64,000 nt of DNA, taken from the NCBI GenBank assembly GCA_900491605.1, contig UESW01004830.1:237326-301325 (forward strand), in the 5' to 3' direction. This stretch comes from Calamus simplicifolius (lineage: Eukaryota; Streptophyta; Magnoliopsida; Arecales; Arecaceae). Below are positions 46,444-60,856 of this stretch, one piece after another (the first letter of the stretch is position 1; each line of letters begins with the position of its first letter). Both the position numbers and the translations under genes were made by a program. The notes below the pieces were generated by a model that did no database searches, was not told the DNA's origin, and saw only the letters and a list, made by a program, of their open reading frames with translations.

Positions 46444-46951
46444 TGTTGAAAAAGTTTAAATAAAAAAAAGGGAATGCCAGCGAAACGCTCGTGGACATTC
46501 ACTGATGCAACCGAAGCATAAATGTTGCCCCTCGTAACATTCATTAACGTCCAGTAAGCCGTTGGGCTAACGATTATTAAGCCTTTAAGCCATTATGACC
46601 ATTATGGCCGAGCCTATAAATAAGCTCAAGGATTTAATTTGAGGGAGGAATTAATCAAAATCAATTAGCAATTTCTTTATTTTTATCTTTTCTTAAATTC
46701 TTTATCTTTTCTTGAAGGTAATCATTGGGTTTACATGTATTAAGAGGATTGGATCGGGAATAGACCTAAAAATCTGATCCTTAGGGTAATGTTTAACACG
46801 CCTAGATCCTTAGGTAGTGTTTAACATGCCTAGTTCCTGATTTGATTCATATTTTTTTTATTTTTAACTTTATTTATATATTTAAATTTTTATATATATT
46901 TTTAGTAAATTTTTTTAAAAAAATTTGTAAGATCAAAAATATTTTTCGATA
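46444..46951 (+). repeat. 3' LTR of the non-coding copia derivative
   Basis: 508 bp, preceded by the purine-rich ATGGAAGAT that can serve as the polypurine tract. Divergence from the left LTR is considerable. Confidence 0.83.
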
Positions 46952-46956
46952 GTAGA

Positions 46957-47570
46957 GAGCTGTAGAAACCTTCGAAAGTCGGGCTTGCGCTCTTATATTT
47001 CTAGTTTGTCTTATTATTATTAACGATTGCCAACGCTCTTCAATAAATCAAGAAAGTATTAGCATCCAAAGTCTCCACCCAACCATTACAAATATCGCTG
47101 GTGCTCTCTTAACGTCAATCAGTGTACAAATCTTCTTTAATAGTTTTAAAATTGCCTGCAGGACAAAACTTGCTCTTAACATCAATCTCTTTAACACGGC
47201 GTGCAAATCTAATGTTCATTGTATGTTTACCACACAATTCGATCTTCACTTAAAAAACAATGCATATGCTTGCGTAATAATTCTTCTTAATTAGCAATGT
47301 ATTTATTATCATGGAATGGAAAATTATTAATTGATTCCACTTAATTAGCGATATATATTTATTATTATGGAATCGAAAATTATTAAGTGGGGATCACCAG
47401 ACTATATATATATATATATAAGGTAAACATCCAACTGCACCAGGTGGAAACGATTAATATGTACGATTTATTGCAAGTATATATAGATTGGTAAAAAGGG
47501 ATGAAAAATATAATTATTATATTAATATACGATTTTATAGATTGATCGAATCGAATCATGTATATATATA
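46957..47570. other. Intergenic DNA
   Basis: AT-rich, (TA)n at 47403-47420; no gene or element recognised. Confidence 0.5.
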
Positions 47571-48893
47571 TCATGCATTGCATCCAGTACTGCTGCCGAG
47601 AATGAGGCGTTGGTTGGAACTATTAAGATCATACGCTATGTGACGGTTGTCTGAGCGTAGGTTCCGATCATGTTGATGCTGTTAGTGGGCGCCATGAGAA
47701 GGCACACTCTTTCGTTGTCCACCTGGGTATATAGCTGATGCTCGTCAACGAGAGCGTGAGTTGAGGGAACTGGAAGTCGACAAGGGGCAGTAGTTTGTTC
47801 TCGATCACGTTTGCCATGGTCCCCTGGAAGCACAAGTCCCAAGGGTAAGGGGGCGGTGCCACCGGAAGCTTAGCGTACTGCGTCACCTTGGACACCAACC
47901 GGCGGAAGACCTCCGTTTTCAAAAAGGTAAGAGGTGTCGACGTGGTGAAGACGATCGAGCAATTGCCACCGAGCATCTCCGTTGTGAGGTTCAGGCTCTC
48001 CGGGCGGACGTCGATGCCAAGCAGGTTGGGCGAGAAGAAACTCGAGAACTTACCCGCCTGGCATTCGACTAGGGAGGTCGAAAACGAGCCGTCCAACTTC
48101 GCATCCTTCCCTAGGTTTAGATTACTGGAGGTATTTTCGGAGTTCTGCCAATCCATCGCAAAGCAGTGGGAGAGGGTCGGCGGGACGCGGTCCCCAAATT
48201 AAAATCGAACAAGAGCGCGAATCGGCTCCCGAGGAGGCCCACCCTCGCCGTAGCTTTTTTCGTGGAGAAAGAGTCGTCGCTGCTGCAGCCGAAGGTCATG
48301 CCTTCGTAGGTGACGCCACCGAGGTTGAAGACATCGGAGATGAGGTCGCCAGTGGTTTTCTTATCATTCTTGGCGAACCGGATGTACTCGCAAGTGTCGT
48401 TGTTGTCGCCGCACCGGCTGTCGAGGTTTTTGCATGTTATCGACGAGCATTGATAGGTGCCATGCGTTGAGGACTTGGAGGGGTCGTAGAGTGGGCCCAA
48501 TTCCGGGTAGCAGCCGTGGCACGGCACACACTCGGTCCATATAAAGTCGCCTGGCACGTCGACCATCGCTGTCACCGGCACCGGAGGAGTGCCGATGGCA
48601 AATTGCATCAAGTACTCTCCACCAACCTCATTAAAACCTGCCTCCTCGTCTTCTGCTGCAAGCAACGGCATCAGCGAGTTGCTGCGACCCTCAATGGCTG
48701 CTTGGAATTGGTCACGGTAGGCAACGGAGCGCTGGTGGGACCTTAGCCATTTATCGGCGGTGGCGGTGGCGGCGGTTGAGTGGAAGAGAGGGGAGTCAGG
48801 GGAATCACGGTGGATGAGGCGGATGCGTTGCTGGTGGGAGAGAGATGGAAGTGCAAAGAGAAAGAGGAGGAAAACCAAGGCCATTGGAGACAT
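47571..48893 (-). pseudogene. Nepenthesin/CDR1-type aspartic protease pseudogene
   Basis: Single-exon A1-family aspartic protease. Starts MSPMALVFLLFLFALPSLSH, a good signal peptide, then RLIHRDSPDSPLF typical of CDR1-like proteins. The first active site should read DTGSD; here residues 112-116 are DVPGD followed by FIWTECVPC. The second should contain D(T/S)GT; here it is VFTTSTPLTFL, with no Asp. Cys-rich nepenthesin insert: CHGCYPELGPLYDPSKSSTH. Frame shifts occur near 48195 (then CFAMDWQNSENTSSN), near 47760 (then VDNERVCLLMAPTNSINMIG) and near 47650 (then HIAYDLNSSNQRLILGSS), ending at the TGA at 47571. Catalytic loss may predate the frameshifts. Confidence 0.88.
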
Positions 48894-48913
48894 GGTGAAT
48901 AAACTCTTTGTCT

Positions 48914-50380
48914 GATTATTGTTAAATTAATTGATCGCCATTGCTATTTATTGAATATGTACGTGTTTATATAGTATATTTTTATTACCATCTTCATATA
49001 TAGGATAAGAATTTTTAAAATTTAATTTTTTATATATATTACTAATTTAGTGATAATAGCTGATATTTAATATGATTATTGATAAATTAGTTAATTAATC
49101 ACCCTTGGAAATATTACTATTTATTGAATACGTATCTATATAGTACATCTTTACTACCATCTTGATATAGGATAAGAATTTATATTAGTAATTTAGTGAT
49201 AATAGCTAAAATTTAATACGATTATTGTTTAATTAGTTAATCACTCTTGAAAGTATTGCTATTTATTGAATAGTACATCTTTACTATCATCTTGATATAT
49301 ATGATAAAAATTTTTAAAACTTAATTTTTTTATATTATTAATTTAGTAATAATAGCTGATATTTAATACGATTATTGTTAAATTTGTTAATCACCCTTGA
49401 AAATATTATTATTTATTGAATAGTATACGTATCTATATAGCACATCTTTACTACCATCTTGATATATAGAATAAGAATTATATATTAGTAATTTAGTAAT
49501 AATAGCTAAAATTTAATATGATTATTGTAAATTAGTTAATCACTCTTGAAAATATTGCTATTTATTGAATAGCTATACGTATCTATATAGTACATCTTTA
49601 CTGCCATCTTGACATATAGGAATCTTTAAAACTTAATTTTTTTATATACTAGTAATTTAGTGATAATAGCTTATATTTAATATGATTATTGTTAAATTAG
49701 TTGATCACCCTTGATAATATTGTTATTTATTGAATAGTAAGTATCTATATAGTACATCTTTACTACCATCTTGATATATATGATAAGAATTATATATTAG
49801 TAATTAGTGATAATAGCTAAAATTTAATATGATTATTGTTAAATTAGTTAATCACTCTTGAAAATATTGCTATTTATTGAATAGCTATACGTATCTATAT
49901 AGTACATCTTTACTGCCATCTTGATATATAAGATAAGAATCTTTAAAACTTAATTTTTTTATATATTAGTAATTTAGTGATAATAGCTGATATTTAATAT
50001 GATTATTGTTAAATTAGTTGATCATCCTTAAAAATATTATTATTTAATTAATAGCTATACGTATCTATATAGTACATCTTTACTACCATCTTGATATATA
50101 GGATAAGAATCTTTAAAACTTAAATTTTTTTTATATATTAGTAATTTAGTGATAATAGCTGATATTTAATATGATTATTGTTAAATTAGTTAATCATCCT
50201 TGAAAATATTGCTATTTAATTAATAGCTATACGTAATTATATAATACATCTTTACTACCATCTTGATATATAAGATAAAAATCTTTAAACTTATTTTTTT
50301 TTTACATATTAGTAATTTAGTGGTAATAGTTGATATTTAATATGATTATTATTAAATTAGTTGATCATCCTTGAAAATAT
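48914..50380 (+). repeat. About 170-bp AT-rich satellite, block 1
   Basis: About 8.6 monomers. Consensus landmarks in order: GATTATTGTTAAATTAGTTG, ATCACCCTTGAAAATATTGC, TATTTATTGAATAGCTATAC, GTATCTATATAGTACATCTT, TACTACCATCTTGATATATA, GGATAAGAATCTTTAAAACT, AATTTAGTGATAATAGCTGA. The first monomer is the most diverged and lies 20 bp from the ATG of the protease pseudogene. Confidence 0.97.
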
Positions 50381-52494
50381 TGAAGGGAGAAATAACCTCC
50401 AAGGCATGCATATTTTAAAATTTTGATAATGATTATCAATGCGGAAGCTTAAAGATTAAATATTAATCTATCTAGCATGCATCAAGATCATATCTTTGCC
50501 TTATACTATAGAATCGTTTGATCTAAATTATGCATATAAATAAAATCATCAAGATCATATCTTGATCTTCAAGATAAGAAGTCATACTACTTGTCTTGAA
50601 GCCTGCCTTAAGATCTAAGGATCATATCACTTACCTTAAGAACAATTGGTAAATCCGTTGTGCTCTGCAACCGTTCAATCGTTCGGCCTCTAGTATCGTC
50701 CACGCCAAGTCCCTGAATGATCGGATTTTTGAGAGTGCTAGCTCGTGAAAAAATAACTTTGCTGATCTTGAATCCTTCCACTTGAATCTTCCTCTAAGAT
50801 CCACCAAACTTTTGCTAACACCAGAATCATACCAAGATTTTCTATTCTAACTCTTTCATTTTATTTTGACTCTTTAGAATATCAATCCATAGCATATAGT
50901 ATTTTAATCTGGTGAAGAATATTTTCTACCTTTAGCCCATTGAATTCTATCACTTAGAATTTGTCGTTTTGTGAAAACCAAAGAGACATACGTTGAGTGA
51001 AAACCTATGAATTCTAACACTTAGAATTCCAACGTTTTTGTTAATTCCGAAGAGATGTGAATTCTAACACTTAGAATTCTATTTAATTCAAATAAGTACA
51101 TTAATTCCACATGAATTCTAACACTTAGAATTCCAATGGAAACTGTTTTGAGAAGATTAAGGTTATACATTAAATTCTACATGAGAATTTAATCTCTCAT
51201 GAGATGAGATTTTAGCTATCTCATCATGTGAGATCCTCATGCGAAAAAACTCTTTTCACACATGGAGTTTGAGTTTGGGTTTTGGTTTAAGCTAATTTGA
51301 ATTTATTGGATTGAACCTACATAGATCATGGTTCTAGCCCAAATTAAATTTGGCTAGTCCTGAATCTATTTAAATCCAAATCAAGTCTAATTTCAAATCA
51401 ATATTTAAAATTAATTAGTCCTTCTAATAGACTTAAACCTAATTAAATCTTATTCACTTGTACTTAACCCAATTGAGATAATTTAATCAATCAAATTGAT
51501 TAATTAAATCATATATGATTCTCAATCGTTGATCAGCAAATAGATCATCCTAGGAAACTTCAATGCGTGTGACTCTCTAGGTTCGAACCTAAGCCAACTT
51601 TAATTCGTGTAGCTCTCTAGGTTCAAACCTAAGCCGGTAGCATAAGAACAACTTTCTATACTAATTGATGTGCCAATCTAGCAATGGAACCCGATATCTG
51701 GATAGGTCAAAGAGTTGCCGAGCAAACTCCAAGAACCCTAAGAAATAGTTACCGTATAATTTATCCTTTTGATCACAAATGTTAAGGATGGCTTAAGAGC
51801 CTGTCAACTCTAAACAGCAAATCCATAAAGTGATTTCAACTTTAGTGATCATGTAACCTTCACATGAACTACCTTGGCCAAGGTCTTGCTAAATTGAAAC
51901 ACAAGCATTTTTCCTTTTAACAGTATAGGATAAATTCCATCTTGATCCACAACTGACTACCACAAGTACTTGACTGCACCCAGTAACCTTTCGTAGCTAG
52001 ATTAAAAATTTAGGTGGTCCGGCACCTAAGTACAATAAGTTGCTTGCAAGTCACCGGCCGTGATCTTCAGGTCTTAAGGATATTTATACCCATATATATA
52101 TCTTTTCGGATTAACTCTTAACAGCAGAGTGTCCGAAAATGAGTCATGTTCGGTAAAATGTACTCCTACACTTTCACTGATATGTCATACTCGTGTCTCT
52201 ACACTCCTTGGTTAAGAGGACAACCAACAAATATGATATATAACATTCTATAATTGATAGTATTATGGCCCTGTCATAGTATATCATTAGGTTACGAACT
52301 CTTTTAAGGACCTTCAAGATAAATCCTCCTTTATTGTAAAAGAAGATCCTAAGGGCTTCATTACTATTAAGAGTTTTAAGAAGATGTTCTTGTAATGAAT
52401 AAACTGCCAATAACTTTTACTAATATATCAATTTATATGCTATTTACATTAAAACAATCATCAAATGATTGGCTTTAGGATACAATTCACAACA
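50381..52494. mobile_element. Solo LTR (2.1 kb) inserted in the satellite
   Basis: Begins TGAAGGGAGAAATAACC, ends ATTCACAACA, flanked by the 5-bp duplication AATAT (50376-50380, 52495-52499), so it splits one monomer exactly. No gag-pol. Shares ordered blocks with 27950-28540. A local repeat of (A/G)AATTCTAACACTTAGAATTC recurs several times at 50945-51140. Confidence 0.85.
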
Positions 52495-55400
52495 AATATT
52501 GCTATTTGTTGAATAGCTATACTATCTATAGTACCTCTTTACTACCATCTTGATATATCGGATAAGAATCTTAAAACTTAATTTTTTTATATTAGTAATT
52601 TGGTGATAATAGCTGATATTTAATATGATTATTGTTAAATTAGTTGATCACCCTTGGAAATATTGCTATTTATTGAATAGCTATACGTATCTATATAGTA
52701 CATCATTACTACCAACTTGATATATAGGATAAGAATCTTTAACACTTAATTTTTTTATATATTAGTAATTTAGTGATAATAGCTAATATTTAATATGATA
52801 TTGTTAAATTAGTTGATCACCCTTGAAAATATTGCTATTTATTAAATAGCTATACGTATCTATAGTACATCTTTACTACAATTTTGATATATAGGATAAG
52901 AATCTTTAAAACTTAGTTTTTTTTATATATTAATAATTTAGTGATAATAGCAGATATTTAATATGATTGTTGTTAAATTAGTTGATCGCCCTAAGAAATA
53001 TTGTTATTTATTGAATAGCTATACGTATCTATATAGTACATCTTTACTACCATCTTGCTATATGGGATAAGAATCCTTAAAACTTAATTTTTTATATATT
53101 AATAATTTAGTGATAATAGCTGATATTTAATATAATTATTGTTAAATTAGTTGATCACCCTTGGAAATATTGCTATTTATTGAATAGCTTTACTTATCTA
53201 TATAGTACATCTTTACTACTATCTTGACATATCGGATAAGAATATTTAAAACTTAATTTTTTTTTATATTAGTAGTTTAGGATAATAGCTGATATTTAAT
53301 ATGATTATTGTTAAATTAGTTGATCACCCTTGAAAATATTGCTATTTATTGAATAGCTATACGTATCTATATAGTACATCTTTACTACCATCTTGACATA
53401 TAGGATAAGAATCTTTAAAACTTATTTTATATATATATTAGTAATTAAGGGATAATAGCTGATATTTAATATAATTATTGTTAAATTAGTTGATCACCCT
53501 TGAAAATATTGCTATTTATGAATAGCTATACGTATCTATATAGTACATCTTTACTACCATCTTGATATATAGAATAAGAATCTTTACAACTTAATTTTTC
53601 TATATATTAGTAATTTAGTGATAATAGCTGATATTTATATGATTATTGTTAAATTAGTTGATCACCCTTGAAAATATTGCTATTTATTAAATAGCTATAT
53701 GTATCTATATAGTACATCTTTACTACCATTTTGATATATAGGATAAGAATCTTTAAAACTTAATTTTTTTATATTAGTAATTTAGAGATAATAGTTGACA
53801 TTTAATATGATTAATATTAAATTAGTTGATCACCCTTGGAAATATTACTATTTATTGAATAGCTATACGTATATCTTTACTACCATCTTGATATATAGGA
53901 TAAGAATCTTTAAAAGTAATTTTTTTATATTAGTAATTTAGTAATAATACATGAATTTAATATTATTATTGTTAAATTAGTTGATCACCCTTGGAAATAT
54001 AGCTATTTATTGAATAGCTATACGTATCTATATAGTACATTTTTACTACCATCTTGATATATAGGATAAGAATCTTTAAAACTTAAAATTTTTTTTTTAT
54101 ATAGTAATTTAGTGATAATAGCTGATATTTAATATGATTATTGTTAAATTAGTTGATTGTCCTTGGAAATATTGCTATTTATTGAATAGCTATACATATT
54201 TATATAATACATCTTTATTACCATCTTGATATATAGGATAAGAATCTTTAAAACTTACTTTTTTTACATATTAGTAATTTAGTGATAATAGCTGATATTT
54301 AATATGATTATTGTTAAATTAGTTAATCACCCTTGGAAATATTGCTATTTATTGAATAGCTATGCGTATTTATATAGTACATCTTTACTACCATCTTGAT
54401 ATATAAGATAAGAATCTTCAAAACTTAATTTTTTTATATTACTAATTTAGTGATAATAGCTAATATTTAATATGATTATGTTAAATTAGTTGATCACCCT
54501 TGAAAATATTGCTATTTATTGAATAGCTATATGTATCTATATAGTACATCTTTACTACCATCTTGATATATAGGATAAGAATCTTCAAAACTTTTTTTTT
54601 TATATTAGTAATTTAGTAATAATAGCTGATATTTAATATGATTATTGTTAAATTAGTTGATCAATCTTGAAAATATTGCTATTTATTGAATAGCTATATG
54701 TATCTATATAGTTATCTTTACTACCATATTGATATATAGGATAAGAATCTTTACAACTTAAATTTTTTTATATATTAGTAATTTAGTGATAATAGCTGAT
54801 ATTTAATATGATATTGTTAAATTAGTTGATCACCCTTAAAAATATTGCTATTATTGAATAGCTATATGTATCTTTAGTACATCTTTACTACCATCTTGAT
54901 ATATTGGATAAGAATCTTTAAATCTTAATTTTTTAATATTAGTAATTTAGTGATAATAGCTGACATTTAAAATGATTATTGTTAAATTAGTTGATCATCC
55001 TTGAAAGTAATGCTATTTATTGGATACGTATCTATATAGTACATCTTTACTACCATTGATATATAGGATAAGAATCTTTAAAATTAATTTTTTATATATT
55101 AGTAATTTAGTGATAATAGCTGATATTAAATATGATTATTGTTAAACTAGTTGATCACCTTGGAAATATTACTATTTATTGAATAGCTATACGTATCTAT
55201 ATAGTACATCTTTACTACCATCTTGATATAGGATAAGAATCTTTAAAACTTAATTTTTTTTATATTAGTAATTAGTGATAATAGCTGATATTTAATATGA
55301 TTATTGTTCAATTAGTTAATCACCTTTGGAAATATTGCTATTTACTGAATACGTATCTATATATACATCTTTACTACCATCTTGACATATAGGATAAGAA

Positions 55401-58270
55401 TTTAAAACTAATTTTTTTATATATTAGTAATTTAGTGATAATAGCTATATTTAATATGATTACTGTTAAAATAGTTAATTACCCTTGGAAATATTGCTAT
55501 TTATTGAATACGTATCTATGTAGTACATCTTTACTAACATCTTAATATATATGATAAGAATCTTTAAAACTTAATTTTTTTATATATTATCAATTCAGTG
55601 ATAATAGCTAATATTTAATATGATTATTGTTAAATTAGTTAATCGCTGTTAAAAATATTGCTATTAATTGAATAGCTATACATCTATAGAGTACATCTTT
55701 ACTACCATCTTGATATATATGATTAGAATCTTTAAAACATAATTTTTTTATATATTAGTAATTCAGTGATAATAGCTTATATTTAATATGATTATAGTTA
55801 AATTAGTTAATTACCCTTGAAAATATTGCTATTTATTGAATACGTATATATATAGTACATCTTTACTACCATCTTGATATATAGGATAAGAATCTTTAAA
55901 ACTTAATTTGTTTTATATATTAGTAATTTAGAGATAATAGTGATATTTATTATTTATGATTATTGTTAAATTAATTAATTACCCTTGAAAATATTGCTAT
56001 TATTGAATACGTATCTATAGAGTACATCTTTACTACCATCTTGATATATAGGATAAGAATCTTTAAAACTTAATTTTTTATATTGGTAATTTAGTGATAA
56101 TAGCTGATATTTAATATGATTATTGTTAAATTAGTTAATCACCCTTCGAAATATTGCTATTTATTGAATACGTATCTATATAGTACATCTTTACTACCAT
56201 TCTGATATATAGGATAAGAATCTTTAAAACTTTTTTTTATATTAGTAATTTAGTGATAATAGTTGGTATTTAATACGATTATTGTTAAATTAGTTGATCA
56301 CCCTTGAAAATATTACTATTTATTGAATAGCTAAACATATCTATATAGTACATCTTACTATCATTTGATATATAGGATAAGAATCTTTAAAACTTAATTT
56401 TTTTTATATTAGTAATTTAGTGATAATAGCTGATATTTAATAGCGCAGATCTATACGTATCTATATAGTACATCCTTACTACCATCTTGATAAATAGGAT
56501 AAGAATCTTTAACACTTAATTTTTTTTATATATTAGTAATTTAATGATAATAGCTGATATTTAATATGATATTTATTAAATTAGTTGATCATCTTTGAAA
56601 ATATAGCTATTTATTGAATAGCTATATGTATATCTATATATAGTACATCTTTACAACCATCTTGATATATAAGATAAGAATCCTTAAAACATGAATTTTT
56701 TTATATATCTTAATTTAGTGATAATAGCTCATATTTAGTATGATTATTGTAAATTAGTTAATCACTCTTGGAAATATTGCTATTTATTGAATAGATATAC
56801 GTATCTATATAGTACGTCTTTACTACCATCTTGATATATATGATAAAAATCTTTAAAACTTAATTTTTTTATATATTAGTAATTTAGTGATAATAGCTAA
56901 TATTTAATATAATTATTGTTAAATTAGTTAATCACCCTTGGAAATATTGCTATTTATTGAATACGTATCTATATATTACATCTTTACTACCATCTTGATA
57001 TATAGGATAAGAATCTTTAAAACTTAATTTTTGTTTACATATTGTAATTTAGTGATAATAGCTGATATCTAATATGATTATTGTTAAATTAGTTAATCAC
57101 CCTTGGAAATATTGCTATTTATTGAATATGTATCTATATAGTACATCTTTACTAACGTCTTGCTATATAGGATAAAAATCTCTAAAATTTAATTTGTTTT
57201 ATATAATAATTTAGAGGTAATAGCTAATATTTTTTATTTAATATGATTATTGTTAAATTAGTTAATTATCCTTGAAAATATTGCTATTTATTGAATACGT
57301 ATCTATAAAGTACATCTTTACTACATCTTGATATATAGGATAAGAATCTTCAAATTTTAATTTTGTTTATATATTAGTAATTTAGTGATAATAGCTGTTA
57401 TTTAATATGATTATTGTTAAATTAGTTAATCACCCTTGAAAGTATTGCTATTTATTGAATACGTATCTATATAGTACATCATTACTACTATCCTGATATA
57501 TAGGATAAGAATCTTTAAAACTTAATTTTTTTTATATATTAGAAATTTAGTGATAATAGCTAATATTTAATATGATTATTGTTAAATTAGTTAATCACCA
57601 TTGAAAATATTGCTATTATTGAATAGCTCTACATATCTATATTGTACATCTTTAATACCAACTTGATATATAGGATAAGAATCTTTAAAACTTAATTTTT
57701 TTTAATAATAGCTAATATTTAATACGATTATTGTTAAATTAGTTGATCACCCTTGGAAACATTACTATTTATTGAATAGCTATGCATATCTATATAGTAC
57801 ATCATTACTACCAACTTGATATATAGGATAAGAATCTTTAACACTTAATTTTTTTTATATTAGTAATTTAGTGATAATAGCTGATATTTAATATGATTAT
57901 GTTAAATTAGTTAATCACCCTTGGAAATATTGCTATTTATTAAATACGTATCTATATAGTACATCTTTACTACCATCTTGACATATAGGATAAGAATCTT
58001 TAAAACTATTTGTTTTATATTAGTATTTAGTGATAAAGCTGATATTTAATATGATTATTGTTAAAATAGTTAATAACCCTTGAAAATATTGTTATTTATT
58101 GAATACGTATCTATATAGTGCATCTTTACTACCATCTTGATATATAGGATAAGAATCTTTAAAACTTAATTTTTTTTTATATTAGTAATTTAGTGATGAA
58201 AGCTGATATTTAATATGATTATTGTTAAATTAGTTAATTACCCATGAAAATATTGCTATTTATTGAATAC

Positions 58271-58301
<31 letters not shown>

Positions 58302-60856
58302 GTACATCTTTACTACCACCTTGACATATAAGATAAGAATATTAAAACTTAATTTTTTATATATATTAGTAATTTAGTGATAATAGCTAATATTTACTAT
58401 GATTATTGTTAAATTAGTTAATTACCATGGAAATATTGCTATTTATTGAATACGTATCTATATAGTACATCTTTACTGCCATCTTGATATAGGATAAGAA
58501 TCTTTAAAACTTGATTTTTTTATAATCTAGTAATTTAGAGATAATAGCTGATATTTATTATTTATATGATTATTATTAAATTAGTTAATTACCCTAGAAA
58601 ATATTGTTATTTATTGAATACGTATCTATATAGTACTTCTTTACTACCCTTTTGATATGCAGGATAATAATCTTTAAAACTTAATTTTTTTTATTTATTA
58701 GTAATTTAGTGATATTACTGATATTTAATACGATTATTGTTAAATTAGTTGATCACCTTGGAAATATATTTATTGAATAGCTATACGTATCTATAAGGTA
58801 CATCTTTACCACCATCTTGATATATAGGATAAGAATCTTTAAAACTTAATTTTTTATATATTAGTAATTTAGTGATAATAGCTGATATTTAATAGCGCAG
58901 ATCTATACGTATCTATATAGTACATCTTTGCTACCATCTTGATATAGGATAAGAATCATTAAAACTTAATTTTTTTATATATAGTAATTTAGTGATAATA
59001 GCTGATATTTAATATGATTATTATTAAATTAGTTGATCATCTTTGAAAATATTGCTATTTATTGAATAGCTATACGTATATATAGTACATCTTTACTACC
59101 ATCTTGATATATAGGAAAGAATCTTTAAAACTTAATTTTTTTATATATTAGAAATTTAATGTTAATAGCTCATATTTAATATGATTATTATTAAATTAGT
59201 TGATCATCCTTGGAAATATTTCTATTTATTGAATAGCTATACGTATCTATAGAGTACATCTTTACTACCATCTTGATATATGATAAAATCTTTAAAGCTT
59301 AATTTTGTTATATATTAGTAATTTAGTGATAATATCTTATATTAAATATGATTATTGTTAAATTTGTTAATCACCCTTGAAAAATATTGCTATTTATATA
59401 ATACATATCTATATAGTACATCTTTACTACCATCTTGATATATAGGATAAGAATCTTTAAAACTTAATTTTTTTATATATAGTAATATACTGATAATAGC
59501 TGATATTTAATATGATTATTGTTAAATTAGTTAATCACACTTGAAAATATTGCTATTTATTAAATACGAATCTATATAGTACATCTTTACTATCATCTTG
59601 ATATATAGGATAAGAATCTTTAAAACTTAATTTTTTTATATCAGTAATTTAGTGATAATAGCTTATATTTAATGCGATTATTGTTAAATTAGTTGATCAC
59701 CCTTGGAAATGTTACTATTTATTGAATAGCTATACGTATCTATATAGTACATCATTACTTCCATCTTGATATATAGGATAAGAATCATTAAAACTTAATT
59801 TTTTTATATATTAGTAATTTAGTGATAATAGCTGATATTTAATAGTGCAGATCTATACGTATCTATATAGTGCATCTTTACTACCATCTTGATATATAGG
59901 ATAAGAATCTTTAAAATATAATTTTTTTTATATATTAGTAATTTAGTGATAATAGCTGATATTTAATATGATTATTATTAAATTAGTTTATCACCATTGA
60001 AAATATTACTATTTATTGAATAGCTATACGTATATCTTTACTATCATCTTAATACATAGGCTAAGAATCCTTAAAACTTTATTTTTTTTTATATATTAGT
60101 AATTTAGTGATAATAGCTGATATTTAATATGATTATTGTTAAATTAGTTGATGACCGTTGCAAATATTGCTATTTATTGAATACCGATACGTATCTATAG
60201 TACATCTTTACTACCATCTTGATATATGAAAAGAATCTTTAAAACTTTATTTTTTTATATGTTAGAAATTTAGTGATAATAGCTAATATTTAATATGATT
60301 ATTGTTAAATTAGTTAATCATTCTTAAAAATATTGCAATTTATTGAAGCTATACGTATGTATATAGTACAACTTTACTACCATCTTGATATAGGATACGA
60401 ATCTTTAAAACTTATTTTTTTTTATATTTGTATTTTAATGATAATAGTTGATTTTTAATATGATTATTATTAAATAAGTTGATCATCATTGAAAATATTG
60501 CAATTTATTGAATAGCTATACGTATCTATATAGTACATCTTTACTATCATCTGATATAGGATAAGAATCTTTAAAACTTCATTTTTTTTATATATTAGTA
60601 ATTTAGTGATAATAGCTGATATTTATATAATTATTTTTTAAATTAGTTGATTATCGTTGAAAATATTGCTATTTATTAAATACCTATACGTATCTATATA
60701 GTACATATTTACTACAATCTTGATATATATAGGATAAGAATCTTTAAAACTTAATTTTTTTATATTAGTAATTTAGTGATAATAGCTGATATTTAACATG
60801 ATTATTGTTAAAATAGTTAATAACCCTTGAAAATATTGCTATTTATTGATACGTAT
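52495..60856 (+). repeat. About 170-bp satellite, block 2
   Basis: About 49 head-to-tail monomers, same orientation as block 1. Two main length types differ by AGCTAT (GAATAGCTATACG against GAATACG). Contains three copies of a shortened monomer with TAGCGCAGATCTATACG or TAGTGCAGATC (56441, 58893, 59843). Confidence 0.97.

Larger units (their letters stand above)
43698..46951 (+). mobile_element. Non-coding copia derivative with LTRs and target duplication
   Basis: LTRs 43698-44244 and 46444-46951 (TGTTGGAAAA...TTTTCTAACA; the second ends CGATA), flanked by perfect GTAGA (43693-43697, 46952-46956). The internal 2.2 kb has no gag-pol. At 45850-46440 it keeps a post-pol spacer (TGGATACCCAACCT, GGAGATCCCA) like that of the copia at 3056-3669, which gives the orientation as plus. 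Either a deletion derivative or a non-autonomous LARD-like family. Confidence 0.83.

Noticed and set aside
52174..52410. 78-codon minus-strand frame
   Set aside because: Inside the solo LTR with no conserved motif.
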